From: Streptomyces physcomitrii | GTDB lineage: Bacteria; Actinomycetota; Actinomycetes; Streptomycetales; Streptomycetaceae | Assembly (NCBI RefSeq): GCF_012273655.1 | Contig: NZ_JAAWWP010000006.1 | Location: forward strand, 1-64,000 | Length of the DNA: 64,000 nucleotides | Reading direction: 5' to 3' | Shown here: positions 38,110 through 47,116 of the stretch, piece after piece | How the letters are laid out: each line of letters starts with the position of its first letter | How positions within the stretch are numbered: position 1 is the first letter of the stretch | The notes under the pieces: generated by a model | Told to the model about the DNA's origin: nothing | Databases searched by the model: none | What the model saw: only the letters and a program-made list of their open reading frames with translations | Position numbers and translations under genes: made by a program

Positions 38110-38895
38110 TCAGGCTCCGGTGTCCTGGGCGCCGGTCTCGACGCCGAGGCGCTCCAGGAGTTCGCCGCGTACCCGGGCGAACTCCGGGTCGGCGATGTCC
38201 CGGGGGCGCGGCAGGTCGAGGTGGGCCTCGTGCGCGATCACCCCGTCGTCCATCACCAGGACCCGGTCGGCGAGCAGTACCGCCTCCTCGACGTCGTGCG
38301 TGACGAGCAGCACCGCGCAGCCGCGCCGCTGCCACAACTCGCCCACCAGGCGCTGGGCCTTGATCCGGGTGAGCGCGTCCAGCGCCCCGAAGGGCTCGTC
38401 GAGCAGCAGCAGATCCGGCTCGCGGACCAGGGCGCGGGCCAGCGAGGCACGCTGCGCCTCCCCGCCGGAGAGCGTCTTGGGCCAGGCGTCGCTGCGGTGT
38501 CCGAGGCCCACCTCGTCCAGCGCCTTGTCGGCCACCGGCCGCCCCGGCTTGCCCGGCAGCCCGAGCAGCACATTGCGCCAGACCTTCTTCCACGGCATCA
38601 GCCGCGGCGACTGGAAGGCCACCGCCTTGCGCCGGGGCACCAGTACGGTCCCCTCGATCTCCCGGTCGAGACCCGCGAGGATGCGCAGCAGGGTGGACTT
38701 CCCGCAGCCGCTGCGGCCGAGCAGCGCGACGAACTCGCCCGGCCGTACGTCGAGTTCGAGCCCGTCGATGACCGCGCGCCCGTCGAAGCGGCGGCTCAGC
38801 CCCTGCACCCGTACCGCCGAGGCGTTCGCGGCGGGCGGCGGGGCGGGCTTCTCCTTGCGGGTGGTGGTCACCGGCCCGTGAACGTCGGTCGCCAT
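38110..38895 (-). CDS. ssuB: Sulfonate ABC transporter ATP-binding protein
   Basis: A 261-residue ABC ATPase: Walker A GRSGCGKST, Q-loop VAFQSPRLMPW, signature LSGGEAQRASLARAL, Walker B LLLLDEPFGALD and switch LVTHDVEEA. It has an unusual 30-residue Pro/Ala-rich N-terminal lead and a C-terminal tail. Its start overlaps ssuC by 28 bp. Confidence 0.94.
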   Translation of the reverse strand: MATDVHGPVTTTRKEKPAPPPAANASAVRVQGLSRRFDGRAVIDGLELDVRPGEFVALLGRSGCGKSTLLRILAGLDREIEGTVLVPRRKAVAFQSPRLMPWKKVWRNVLLGLPGKPGRPVADKALDEVGLGHRSDAWPKTLSGGEAQRASLARALVREPDLLLLDEPFGALDALTRIKAQRLVGELWQRRGCAVLLVTHDVEEAVLLADRVLVMDDGVIAHEAHLDLPRPRDIADPEFARVRGELLERLGVETGAQDTGA

Positions 38896-39758
38896 TGCAG
38901 CAGCAGCCTTTCGAGAGTACGGACGACGAAGTCGGCGATCAGGCCGAGGAAGGCGTAGACGACGAGGCAGACCACGATCACGTCGGTCCGCAGGAAGTCG
39001 CGGGCCTGCACCATCACGAAGCCGAGCCCCGAGTCGGCGTTGATCTGCTCGGCGAAGACCAGCGCCAGCCAGGCGATGCCCAGCGAGTACCGCAGCCCCG
39101 TCATCGCCCCCGGCAGCGCCCCGGGCAGCACCACATGCCGGACCAGCCCCCAGCGGGAGAGCCCCAAGGACTCGCCCGCCTCGATGAGTTGGGAGTCCAC
39201 GCTGCGGATCCCGGCGTAGACGTTCAGATAGAGCGGGAAGGTCACGCCGAGCGTGATCACGGCGATCTTCGGGGTCTCGCCGATGCCGAACCAGATGATG
39301 AACAGCGGGATCAGCCCGACGAACGGCACCGTCCGCAGCATCTGCACGCTCGCGTCGACCAGGTCCTCCCCGACGCGGAACAGACCGGAGGCCAGCGCCA
39401 GCGCGGTCCCGATGAGGGTGCCGAAGAGCAGTCCGAGCGCGACGCGTTGCAGGGAGACGCCCATCGCGGTCGGCAGGGTGCCGTCGGCGACGAGATCCCG
39501 CGCCACCTGGGAGACCCTGCCCGGCGAGGCGAGCACACTGGAGGTCAACACCCCCGTGGCGCTGAGGACTTGCCAGAGCGCGAGCAGGGCCACGGGACCG
39601 GAGGTGCGGCGCAGCCAGCGCGGCACCCGGGTGCGCCGGGAGGAGGAGGCGGCGATCGGTTCGAGTTCCGGAACGGCCGCGGAACCGGTCCCGGCTGATT
39701 CGGCGCCAGGCGGCGTCTTGGGTGATATGTCGGTCGGTGGAGCATGACTGATGCTCAT
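38868..39758 (-). CDS. ssuC: Sulfonate ABC transporter permease
   Basis: A 296-residue TauC/SsuC-type permease with about six membrane segments after a Pro/Ser-rich cytoplasmic N-terminus. The permease loop (ESLGLSRWGLVRHVVLPGALPG) docks to SsuB. ATG 39758 has GGAGT 7 nt upstream. It is the first structural gene of the operon, 172 bp after the leader-peptide stop. Confidence 0.93.
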   Translation of the reverse strand: MSISHAPPTDISPKTPPGAESAGTGSAAVPELEPIAASSSRRTRVPRWLRRTSGPVALLALWQVLSATGVLTSSVLASPGRVSQVARDLVADGTLPTAMGVSLQRVALGLLFGTLIGTALALASGLFRVGEDLVDASVQMLRTVPFVGLIPLFIIWFGIGETPKIAVITLGVTFPLYLNVYAGIRSVDSQLIEAGESLGLSRWGLVRHVVLPGALPGAMTGLRYSLGIAWLALVFAEQINADSGLGFVMVQARDFLRTDVIVVCLVVYAFLGLIADFVVRTLERLLLQWRPTFTGR

Positions 39759-39862
39759 GAGTGGGACTCCACGGGAGGGCAGACGGGGAGGGCGCCCCGG
39801 ACACGCGGCCGCGCACCCCGGGCGTCAGGGACACCGGGGTACGAGGGCAGCGCGGGGCGGCG

Positions 39863-39907
39863 GAGCCACCGCAGCGGCGGCTCGCGGGAGACCCCTCGTC
39901 AGAGGGG
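39863..39907 (-). promoter_or_regulatory. Hairpins in the ssu leader (candidate attenuator)
   Basis: Between the leader-peptide stop and ssuC lie a stem CCCCT-6 nt-AGGGG (39892-39907) and a 10-bp stem with one wobble pair (39863-39872 with 39874-39883), plus further GC-rich inverted segments. These could act as terminator or anti-terminator when ribosomes stall on the leader peptide. Not folded. Confidence 0.45.
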
Positions 39908-39930
39908 CGCGGAAAGGCGGGGGAAGGGCG

Positions 39931-40014
39931 TCAGCAGCCGCGGCGACAAGCGGCGGAGGCCACCCGCAGCAGGTCGATGTGACCGCGCGTGGTGAGCATG
40001 ACTGAACGCGACAT
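39931..40014 (-). CDS. Cysteine-containing leader peptide of the ssu operon
   Basis: A 27-residue frame from ATG 40014 (or an internal ATG at 39999) ending HIDLLRVASAACRRGC-stop. Actinobacterial sulfur operons often carry short peptides with the H-[IV]-D-L-[LV]-R-V pattern and terminal Cys codons that sense cysteinyl-tRNA; this fits in sequence and position. A -10 ends 7 nt before the ATG, so the peptide is probably leaderless. The two Cys codons near the end, plus ssu genes downstream, suggest induction when cysteine is low. Confidence 0.8.
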   Translation of the reverse strand: MSRSVMLTTRGHIDLLRVASAACRRGC

Positions 40015-40021
40015 GCGGGCG

Positions 40022-40051
40022 AACCTAGCCAGGATGTCCGCGACCGGTCAA
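40022..40051 (-). promoter_or_regulatory. Promoter of the ssu leader peptide
   Basis: On the minus strand TTGACC (40051-40046) and TAGGTT (40027-40022) are separated by 18 bp, close to the housekeeping consensus. The predicted transcription start falls at or within 2 nt of the leader ATG at 40014. The rest of 40052-40262 shows no gene. Confidence 0.75.
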
Positions 40052-40262
40052 TGGCGTCTCGCGGACCGGACGGCGCATTCCGCTTGTGGGGACGCGGCGT
40101 TCGGCTCGATCCGCTCGCTCGGCCACCCGGGGCCGGCGGGGGACCCGAGCGAGCCCGGGCCGCTCGTGCGCACGGCGTCGACGACCAGGTGCGCCCACGC
40201 CGAGCAGCCACGGCCCGGGGCCGCTTACGTGCGCGGCGTCCGTCGTGGGTGAGGATGGAGGC

Positions 40263-40685
40263 ATGCCCGACACCTTTGCCTCGCACGTCCTGACCGTGGA
40301 CACCGGCCGCGCCGAGATCGTCGTCGACCTCACCGCGGACTGCGAACGGTTCCTCGGCGACTCCGCACGGGGTCGCGACGGCCTGCTGAACGTCTTCGTC
40401 CCGCACGCCACCGCCGGGATCGCGATCATCGAGACCGGCGCCGGCAGCGACGAGGACCTGCTCACCGCCCTGCACACCCTGCTGCCCGCCGACAACCGCT
40501 GGCAGCACCGCCACGGCAGCCCCGGCCACGGCCGGGACCACGTCCTCCCGGCCGTCGTACCCCCGCACGCCACACTGCCGGTCCTCGGCGGGCGGCTCCA
40601 GCTCGGCACCTGGCAGTCGGTCTGCCTGGTGGACACCAACAAGGACAACCCGACTCGGCAGGTGCGGTTGAGTTTTCTGGGGTGA
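40263..40685 (+). CDS. YjbQ family protein (UPF0047)
   Basis: A 140-residue single-domain protein. GLLNVFVPHATAGIAIIE, the His-rich WQHRHGSPGHGRDH and LGTWQSVCLVD are family hallmarks; the conserved His/Glu/Cys cluster implies a catalytic role. Some members are annotated as secondary thiamine-phosphate synthase, though the true reaction is unclear. Monocistronic. Confidence 0.9.
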   Translation: MPDTFASHVLTVDTGRAEIVVDLTADCERFLGDSARGRDGLLNVFVPHATAGIAIIETGAGSDEDLLTALHTLLPADNRWQHRHGSPGHGRDHVLPAVVPPHATLPVLGGRLQLGTWQSVCLVDTNKDNPTRQVRLSFLG

Positions 40686-40864
40686 GGGGGCGTCCCGCGA
40701 GGCCGCCGGCCAGAGGTGTGCGGCCCGGGGGCGGCTCGGCGGCGACGGTAGATTGGGCAGCCCTCGGCAGCGGCCGCGCCCCGCGCCTTTGCGTACGCGG
40801 TTGTCGCGAGGTGCGGGCCGTATACGGCCGGTGGGGTTCTTGGAGCGTGGGAGGACGGGAGACG

Positions 40865-41242
40865 GTGGCGAAGCGGGACGAGAGGCGTCAGCACGGCGAG
40901 CTTGTCGCGGATGTGCTGGCCGTGCTGTGGCAGGCCGGTGAACCCATGACGGCGCAGCAGGTCAATGCCACGCTGGACAAGGGGCTGGCCAGGACCACGA
41001 TGGCGACGATCCTGAGCCGTCTCCACGAGAAGGGCACCCTGCGCCGTACTCCCTCGGGACGCGGGTTCGCCTACGAACCCGTGGAGGACGCCGCGGGCCT
41101 GGTCGCCGGGCGGATGCGCCGGGAGCTGGAGAGCGATCCGCGCCGGGACCTGGTGCTGAAGCGGTTCGTGTCCTCGCTGTCCGAGGACGACGGGGAGACG
41201 CTGCGGCGCCTGCTGCGCGAGGCCGAGGAAGACTCCGAGTGA
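40865..41242 (+). CDS. BlaI/MecI/CopY-family repressor
   Basis: A 125-residue winged-helix repressor (LWQAGEPMTAQQVNATL, RTTMATILSRLHEKGTLRR) followed by a dimerisation tail. It starts with GTG after GGAG and overlaps the next gene by 4 bp (GTGA). BlaI-type repressors are cleaved or released on a signal from a partner membrane protease, which is the overlapping M56 gene. Confidence 0.93.
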   Translation: MAKRDERRQHGELVADVLAVLWQAGEPMTAQQVNATLDKGLARTTMATILSRLHEKGTLRRTPSGRGFAYEPVEDAAGLVAGRMRRELESDPRRDLVLKRFVSSLSEDDGETLRRLLREAEEDSE

Positions 41243-42186
41243 CCTCCGTACTGGTCCTTGTCGTGCTGGCCCTGGCGTTTCCCTGGGGCGGCGCCGCTGT
41301 CGCCGGTCGCCTGGCGGGGATTCTCCCTCCGCGTCAGGCCTGCTGGGTGCTGACGGGGGCGACGGTGCTTCTGGCGGGGGGAACGATCGCCGCCCTGATC
41401 GGCTTGTTCCATGTGCCGTTCCTCGCCTCGCTGGAGCGGATACCCCTGCCCCGCGTGGTGGACGTCTGGCCCGCCGCGCTGCCCCTGGCCGGTGCGGCCG
41501 GTGCCGTGCTCCTCGCCCAGTCGCTGCTTGTGCTGCGGCGGTGGGTCCAGCACCGTTCGCTGCTCAGGCGGGCCTGGCTGCTGGCGGAACAAGGGACGGG
41601 AGACGGGGATCTGCTGGTGGTCCAGGGGGCCGAGGTGGACGCCTTCGCGCTTCCGGCATACCGGGGGCGCCGGGGCCGTGTGGTGGTGACCTCCGGGATG
41701 ATGCGGACCCTGAGGGGCGGCGAGCGCGAGGTACTGCTCGCCCATGAGCGGGCTCATCTGTCCGGACGCCACCATGTGCTGTCGGCCGTCGCCGACCTCG
41801 CCACGGTGGTGCATCCGGCCCTGCGGAGTCTGCGTGCCTCGCTCGCCTTCCACCTGGAGCGCTGGGCGGACGAGACGGCCGCCGCCGTCGTCGGCAGCCG
41901 CCGGGCCACAGCCGCCGCCCTCGCGCGGGCGGCCCTGGCCGGATCGGGGCACGGCGGCTCGCGCGGCGGAGCGTACCCCTTGCTGTCGGCGACCAGCGGC
42001 CCCCTGCCCCAGCGCGTCGAGGCACTCCTCGGCCCCGAACCGGCCACGCCGCGCGGCTCGGTCCGGCGCGCGGGTGCGGCCGCGCTGGCGAGCACCGTGG
42101 CCGCGCTCGCCTTCGGCTCCCTCGCGCTGGCCTACGGCCTGCACGAGTACGTCGAGTACGCGGCCATCGCGGTACGCGGTGAATGA
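41239..42186 (+). CDS. M56-family membrane metalloprotease (BlaR1-like without sensor)
   Basis: A 315-residue protein with about three N-terminal and one C-terminal membrane segments. The zinc motif HERAH is at residues 169-173 and a second conserved region (HLERWADETAAAVVG) supplies the third ligand. There is no penicillin-binding sensor domain. It probably controls the BlaI-type repressor encoded just upstream. Confidence 0.92.
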   Translation: MTSVLVLVVLALAFPWGGAAVAGRLAGILPPRQACWVLTGATVLLAGGTIAALIGLFHVPFLASLERIPLPRVVDVWPAALPLAGAAGAVLLAQSLLVLRRWVQHRSLLRRAWLLAEQGTGDGDLLVVQGAEVDAFALPAYRGRRGRVVVTSGMMRTLRGGEREVLLAHERAHLSGRHHVLSAVADLATVVHPALRSLRASLAFHLERWADETAAAVVGSRRATAAALARAALAGSGHGGSRGGAYPLLSATSGPLPQRVEALLGPEPATPRGSVRRAGAAALASTVAALAFGSLALAYGLHEYVEYAAIAVRGE

Positions 42187-42252
42187 TCCGCGGTGAGCTG
42201 CACTGATCCGCACTGAGCTGCGTCGACCTGTGCCGGTCCGCTGCCCGCGGGA

Positions 42253-43665
42253 TCACGCCGTGCCGGCCGCGGGTTCGCGTTTCGGTTCGCGGGGCGCGGC
42301 GGTGGCGAGGGCGGTCGCGTACCGGCGCAGCAGCAGGACTGCGGTGGCGGCGAGGCCGGTGAGCAGCCCGAGCCAGATCCCGGCGGTCTCCAGTTCCAGG
42401 GTGTACGCGAAGAGCCAGGCGGCGGGCAGTCCGACGGCCCAGTAGCCGATGAGGGTGATGCGGAAGCCGCTCCGGGTGTCGTCCAGGCCGCGCAGCAGGC
42501 CGACTCCGATGTTCTGCGCGCAGTCGAAGAACTGCAGGAACGCGGTGATGACCAGCAGGTGGGTGGCGATGCCGAGGGCCCGCTCGGAGCCGGTGTCGAG
42601 GAACGGTGCCAGGACGAGGCGCGGCAGGGTCAGGTAGACGGCTCCCACGACGGTCATGACGACGCCCGCGCAGGCGAGAGCGGTGTTCCTGATCCGGCGG
42701 GCGCCGTCGTGGTTGCCGAGGGCCAGTTCCCGGCTGACGTTGAGGGACGCGGCGTGGGACAGGCCGATGGCGACCTGGAAGACGATGTAGACGAGTTGGT
42801 TGACGGCGGTGTGCGCGGCGAGGGCGGCGGGGCCGAAGGAGCCGGCGAGCAGGGCGGTGACCGAGAAGAACCCGGCCTCGGAACCGTAGGTGGCCGCGAC
42901 GGGGATGCCGAGGCCCAGCAGACGTCGGACGGTCGGGGTGTCCGCGCGGTGCACGTCCAGGGCGAGCAGGGGTGCCAGCTCGCCGTCCCTCTTCGCCGCG
43001 AGGTAGAGGGCGATGCAGGAGAGCAGGTGGACGAGGGAGGTGGCGATGCCGACGCCGGTCAGGCCGAGGCGGGGCAGGCCGAAGCTGCCGTGGACGAGGG
43101 GCCAGTTGAGCGCGGCGTTCACGGCGACGGAGGCGAGGGTGATCCGCAGCAGCGCCTGGGGGCGGCGCATGCCGACGGTGAACTGGCGGATGGCCTGGAA
43201 CCACAGACAGGGCAGCAGTCCGGGGGCGAGGGCGTGGAGCATCCGCTGGGTGAGGCCGACGACGGAGGTGTCCTGGCCGAGCAGGACCAGTGCCTGGCCG
43301 ATGAGGACCATGAGGACGGCGCCGACCAGGCCGGCGAGGGTGGCGACGGCGAGGCTGGCGCGGACGAGGGCACGGACCTCGGCGTGACCGCCCTCCTCCG
43401 CCGAGGCCGTGCCGTCGGCCCGTTCGGCCCGCGCGGCCGCGGCGGCGATCTGGTTGCCGACGGCGGTTCCCAGGCCGACGCCCATGGTGCGGATCTGGTT
43501 GAAGACCACCACGGCGAGGCCGCCGGCCGCGAGTTCGGTGGTGCCGAGCAGGCCCATCATCACGGTGTCGGTGGTCGTCAGGGCGACCTGCGCGAGCTGG
43601 GTGAGGATCAGCGGGACGGCCAGCGCGCCCAGGGCACGGCTGTCGCGGAGGAGGGCGGTCACCAT
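42253..43665 (-). CDS. MATE-family efflux protein
   Basis: A 470-residue multidrug and toxic compound extrusion transporter with about 12 membrane segments in two homologous halves (LTQLAQVALTTTDTVMMGLLG in the first, AHTAVNQLVYIVFQVAIGLSHAAS in the second). It is the last gene of the five-gene diaminopropionate operon, starting 3 bp after the SbnA-like stop. In that setting it probably exports the product; cation antiport is a family property. Confidence 0.92.
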   Translation of the reverse strand: MVTALLRDSRALGALAVPLILTQLAQVALTTTDTVMMGLLGTTELAAGGLAVVVFNQIRTMGVGLGTAVGNQIAAAAARAERADGTASAEEGGHAEVRALVRASLAVATLAGLVGAVLMVLIGQALVLLGQDTSVVGLTQRMLHALAPGLLPCLWFQAIRQFTVGMRRPQALLRITLASVAVNAALNWPLVHGSFGLPRLGLTGVGIATSLVHLLSCIALYLAAKRDGELAPLLALDVHRADTPTVRRLLGLGIPVAATYGSEAGFFSVTALLAGSFGPAALAAHTAVNQLVYIVFQVAIGLSHAASLNVSRELALGNHDGARRIRNTALACAGVVMTVVGAVYLTLPRLVLAPFLDTGSERALGIATHLLVITAFLQFFDCAQNIGVGLLRGLDDTRSGFRITLIGYWAVGLPAAWLFAYTLELETAGIWLGLLTGLAATAVLLLRRYATALATAAPREPKREPAAGTA

Positions 43666-43668
43666 GGC

Positions 43669-44697
43669 CTACCGCTTCCCGCCGAGCTTGGTGAGGTGTT
43701 CGTCGATTTCGCGTTCGGCCTCGGGGCTGAGGAGCCCGCGCTCGGCCATCCACGCGTCGTCGAAGACGGTGTCCAGGTATTTCTCCCCGCCGTCGTTGAT
43801 CAGGGCGACCATGGTGCTGCCCGGCGGCAGCGAGGGCAGCCTGGTCAGCGCCTCGTAGACGACACCGCCCGCCGATCCGCCGATGAGCAGGCCGGTACGG
43901 GCGACGGCGCGGCAGGTGGCGAAGGCCTCGATGTCGCCGACCTTGACGCCTTCGTCGATGAGGGCGAAGTCCACCAGAGCGCCGATCTCCGCGCCCTCGG
44001 GGGTGCCGGTGCCGGACTGGTAGTAGTCGTGGGCGGGCCCGCCGAAGGCGATGGAGCCCTCGGGCTCGACGCCGACGACGGTGAAGTCGGGGACCAGCCC
44101 GGCCAGTTCACGGGTGGTGCCGCACAGGGCGCCGCCGGTGCCGACGGCTCCGACGAGGACGTCGAGGCGGCCGTCGAGGGCCGCGGCGAGCTCGTGCGCC
44201 ACGGGGAAGTAGCCGACGCCGTTGGCGGGGTTGTTGTGCTGCTCGGTGAAGACGGTGTTCTCCTCGCCCCGGGCGAGGTCCGCGGCCAGTTCCTCCCGGG
44301 CGGCGGTGGCCAGTTCCTCGCCGCCGCCTTCGTCGACGTAGACGAGTTCGGCGCCCAGCGCCCTCATGGCGCGCAGTTTGTCCGCGGCCGCGTGGTGGTC
44401 GACGACGGCGGTGAAGGTGTAGCCGCGTTCGGCGGCGATCACGGACAGCCCGAGGCCGGTGTTGCCGGAGGTGGATTCGATGATGCGTCCTCCCGCGCGC
44501 AGGCCGCCGGAGGCTTCGGCGGCGTCGACCATGGCGCGGGCCATACGGATCTTCGCGGTACCGGTGGGGTTGAACACCTCCAGCTTCAGCAGCAGGCGGC
44601 TGCCGGTCTCGGTGGTGGCGAGTTCCAGCAGGGGGGTGCGGCCGATCAGATCGGAGACGCGGGAGACGACAGCGGGGTGTTCGAGGGCTCCGGACAT
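43669..44697 (-). CDS. SbnA-like PLP synthase (N-(2-amino-2-carboxyethyl)-glutamate synthase family)
   Basis: A 342-residue cysteine-synthase-fold enzyme. The PLP lysine is K49 in NPTGTAKIRMA, where ordinary cysteine synthases have NPxxSVKDR; STSGNTGLGL and VGTGGALCG bind PLP phosphate. SbnA of staphyloferrin B biosynthesis joins O-phosphoserine and glutamate through a beta-replacement, and the SbnB-like gene in the same operon supports that assignment. An alternative is a synthase using aspartate, as in aminopolycarboxylate metallophores. Confidence 0.88.
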   Translation of the reverse strand: MSGALEHPAVVSRVSDLIGRTPLLELATTETGSRLLLKLEVFNPTGTAKIRMARAMVDAAEASGGLRAGGRIIESTSGNTGLGLSVIAAERGYTFTAVVDHHAAADKLRAMRALGAELVYVDEGGGEELATAAREELAADLARGEENTVFTEQHNNPANGVGYFPVAHELAAALDGRLDVLVGAVGTGGALCGTTRELAGLVPDFTVVGVEPEGSIAFGGPAHDYYQSGTGTPEGAEIGALVDFALIDEGVKVGDIEAFATCRAVARTGLLIGGSAGGVVYEALTRLPSLPPGSTMVALINDGGEKYLDTVFDDAWMAERGLLSPEAEREIDEHLTKLGGKR

Positions 44698-44741
44698 CAG
44701 GGGCTCCTGTACGGGGGAGGGGCGGGGGCGCGGTGCGGTGC

Positions 44742-46115
44742 TCAGGCGGAGTGCCGGTCGAGGCGCCAGCGCGGCCGGGGCCGGTCGGTGCGGTCGACGA
44801 CGACCTTGGGCGGCAGCGGCAGGTCGTGGAAGGGGGACTCGTTGGAGTCCATCTGGTAACCGGCGGTGTTGGGGTAGAGCAGCAGGTCGCCCACGCGCGG
44901 CGGTTGCGGGAAGGCGATCTTGCGCCAGGTGAGCATGTCCGATTCGAGGCAGGTGGCGGCGCCCACGCTGGCGGGGAACTCCCCGCTGCGGGCGGCCCGT
45001 TCCCGGGGGACGAGGACCGGGTCGGGGAGGAATTCGCTGTTGAACCACTGCTCGGACAGGCTGAGGCTGGTGCCGTCCACGGTGACGATCCGGTAGCCCT
45101 CGCGGTCCTTGACCCCCTGGACGCGGAAGACGGTGGCCCCGGCCTGGTCGAGCAGGGCGCGCCCGGGCTCCAGGAGGAGTTCGACCCCGGCCTGCCTGAT
45201 CAGCTCCGCCAGAGTGCGCTCGCCGTCCGCCGGGCGGACGGCCAGCAGCGCGGCCACGGCCTCGGCTCCCGCGACGGGGGAGTGGTACGGGTAGAAGTCG
45301 CCGCTGCGGAAGGCCTTCTCGGCGTGGAAGTGGGCGGGGCGCTGATCCGCGAGGAAGGTGTGCCAGCTGTCGGCATCGGTGTAGCTGACGGGCAGGCCGC
45401 CGCCGATGGAGATCCGGTCCGCCGCCAGTCCCTGGCTCCGCGCCGTGGCGCACAAGTCCACCAGCTGGGCGGCGAGTTCGGCGCGGGGCTGCAGGGCGTA
45501 GCCGGACAGATGGAAGCTGAAGCCTTCCATCCGGAGGGCGTCCCCGGCCTCCCGGCACCGCTTCAGGGCGGTGGCCAGCTCGTCCTCGTTCATGCCGAAC
45601 CGGGAGTGCGGCTGGGTGGGCGGAAGGACGCGCAGCAGCACACGGGCCGGGCGGAGGCGGCCGGCCAGGGCCAGGGCGATCACCTGGTCCAGCTCGTCGA
45701 GGGCGTCCACGGCGACGGTGGCGCCGTGCTGGAGGGCCAGACGCAGCAGGCCGGTGCCCTTGGCGGGGCCGGTCACCATGAGGTGTTCGCCGCGGACACC
45801 GTGACCGAGGGCCTCGCGCAGCTCGGCGGCGGAGGCGACGTCCACGCCCGCCCCGCCGGCGGCGGCGCGTTCGACGAACACGGCCGCCTTGTTGGCCTTC
45901 TTCGCGTAGTAGACGAAGCCGTCCACCGCGGCCTCGGCGAGGACGTCCCGCAGGGCGAGCAGGTTGGCGGTGAAGGCGTCGGGCAGGACGAAGTGGAACG
46001 GGCCGTCGAAGGCGTAGGCGAGTTCGGCGGCCAGGCCGCTGGCGAGGAACGGCACCGTGGCCGGGTTCGGTGTGGCGGGCAGCCTCGGCCAGCAGGAGGC
46101 GGGGGTCAACTCCAC
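44742..46115 (-). CDS. Type III (fold-III) PLP decarboxylase, SbnH/LysA-like
   Basis: A 457-residue alanine-racemase-fold decarboxylase. The PLP lysine is in FVYYAKKANKAAVF, and ISIGGGLPVSYTD and ELLLEPGRALLDQAG are the phosphate-binding and active-site segments. In staphyloferrin B, SbnH decarboxylates a citryl-diaminopropionate intermediate; here the substrate is unknown, but the gene sits between SbnA-like and SbnB-like genes. GTG 46115 is the start, overlapping the SbnB-like gene by 10 bp. Confidence 0.88.
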   Translation of the reverse strand: MELTPASCWPRLPATPNPATVPFLASGLAAELAYAFDGPFHFVLPDAFTANLLALRDVLAEAAVDGFVYYAKKANKAAVFVERAAAGGAGVDVASAAELREALGHGVRGEHLMVTGPAKGTGLLRLALQHGATVAVDALDELDQVIALALAGRLRPARVLLRVLPPTQPHSRFGMNEDELATALKRCREAGDALRMEGFSFHLSGYALQPRAELAAQLVDLCATARSQGLAADRISIGGGLPVSYTDADSWHTFLADQRPAHFHAEKAFRSGDFYPYHSPVAGAEAVAALLAVRPADGERTLAELIRQAGVELLLEPGRALLDQAGATVFRVQGVKDREGYRIVTVDGTSLSLSEQWFNSEFLPDPVLVPRERAARSGEFPASVGAATCLESDMLTWRKIAFPQPPRVGDLLLYPNTAGYQMDSNESPFHDLPLPPKVVVDRTDRPRPRWRLDRHSA

Positions 46116-47116
46116 AGCGGGATCTCCGTTCCGAGGTCCTGTGCGCGGGCGAGCAGGGCGAAGCGGTGGCCGAGGGCGATGTCGGCGACCACGAGCCCGC
46201 TGTTGTAGGCGAAGACCCGTTCGTCCGGGCGCACCCGGCCCGCGGTGCGGCCCGAGAGGACGTCGGCGAGTTCGGCGTCGACCGGGCGGAGCACACCCCG
46301 GGAGTCGGCCAAGTCGCCCCCGGTGCGGGCCATTTGTTCGGCGCTGGTGGCGATGACCCGGTCGGCCCGGTGCAGCGTGGAGGGCGCCAGTCCGTAGCCG
46401 ACCAGTACGGACAGGGCTCCCGGTCTGAGCCAGGCCGCCTCGACGGCCGCCGGGGTGGCGGGGCCGGCGGTGCCGATCAGGACGTCGGCCTCCCCGGCCG
46501 CGGCCCGGAGGTCGCCGACGACCTCCGCCTCGCGGTCCGGGAAGTGGGCGGCAAGCTCTTCGCGGACCGCCGAGATCCCTGCCGGATGGGTGCCGAACAG
46601 CAGTAGCCGGTCCAGGTCGGGCAGGGCGGTGACCAGCAGGGGCAGTGCCATGCGCGCGGTGGTGCCGGTGCCGATCAGCAGCGCGGTGCGTGCCTTCGGG
46701 GCGGCGCATTCCCGGGCGAGGAGAGCGGAGACCGCCGGGGTGCGCAAGGACCCGATCCGGCCGCAGTCCATGAGCGCCAGCGGCAGGCCCGCGGCGTCGT
46801 CGTACAGGGTGAGGGTGGTGTAGTGCCGCAGCTCGGCCCGGTCGTGGTGCGGGTCGTGCCGGTAGGAGGCACGGACGGCGACGACTTGGCGGGCTCCGTC
46901 CCGGCCGAGCATCGCGTAGGAGACGGAGCTGTCGTCGGGGGAGCTGACGGACAGTTTGGCCGGGTTGGACGAGGTGCCGTCCGCGAGGGGTCTGATGGCC
47001 TGCGCGACGCTGTCGAGGACGTCGGTGAGGGTGATGTCGATGGCTTCGACGTCGCGCCGGGTGAGAACGCGCAGGCTGGTGCCGTCGGTGTCCACGGTGT
47101 GAGGTCTCCCTGTCAC
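46106..47116 (-). CDS. SbnB-like dehydrogenase (ornithine cyclodeaminase/mu-crystallin family)
   Basis: A 336-residue NAD-dependent enzyme. The Rossmann motif is ALLIGTGTTAR near residue 145; LMDCGRIGSLRTPAVSALLA is the family signature. SbnB oxidatively hydrolyses the SbnA product to release L-2,3-diaminopropionate and 2-oxoglutarate. The GTG start overlaps the hydroxylase stop (GTGA). Assignment rests on the SbnA pairing; sequence alone would allow an ornithine cyclodeaminase-like enzyme. Confidence 0.88.
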   Translation of the reverse strand: MTGRPHTVDTDGTSLRVLTRRDVEAIDITLTDVLDSVAQAIRPLADGTSSNPAKLSVSSPDDSSVSYAMLGRDGARQVVAVRASYRHDPHHDRAELRHYTTLTLYDDAAGLPLALMDCGRIGSLRTPAVSALLARECAAPKARTALLIGTGTTARMALPLLVTALPDLDRLLLFGTHPAGISAVREELAAHFPDREAEVVGDLRAAAGEADVLIGTAGPATPAAVEAAWLRPGALSVLVGYGLAPSTLHRADRVIATSAEQMARTGGDLADSRGVLRPVDAELADVLSGRTAGRVRPDERVFAYNSGLVVADIALGHRFALLARAQDLGTEIPLWS

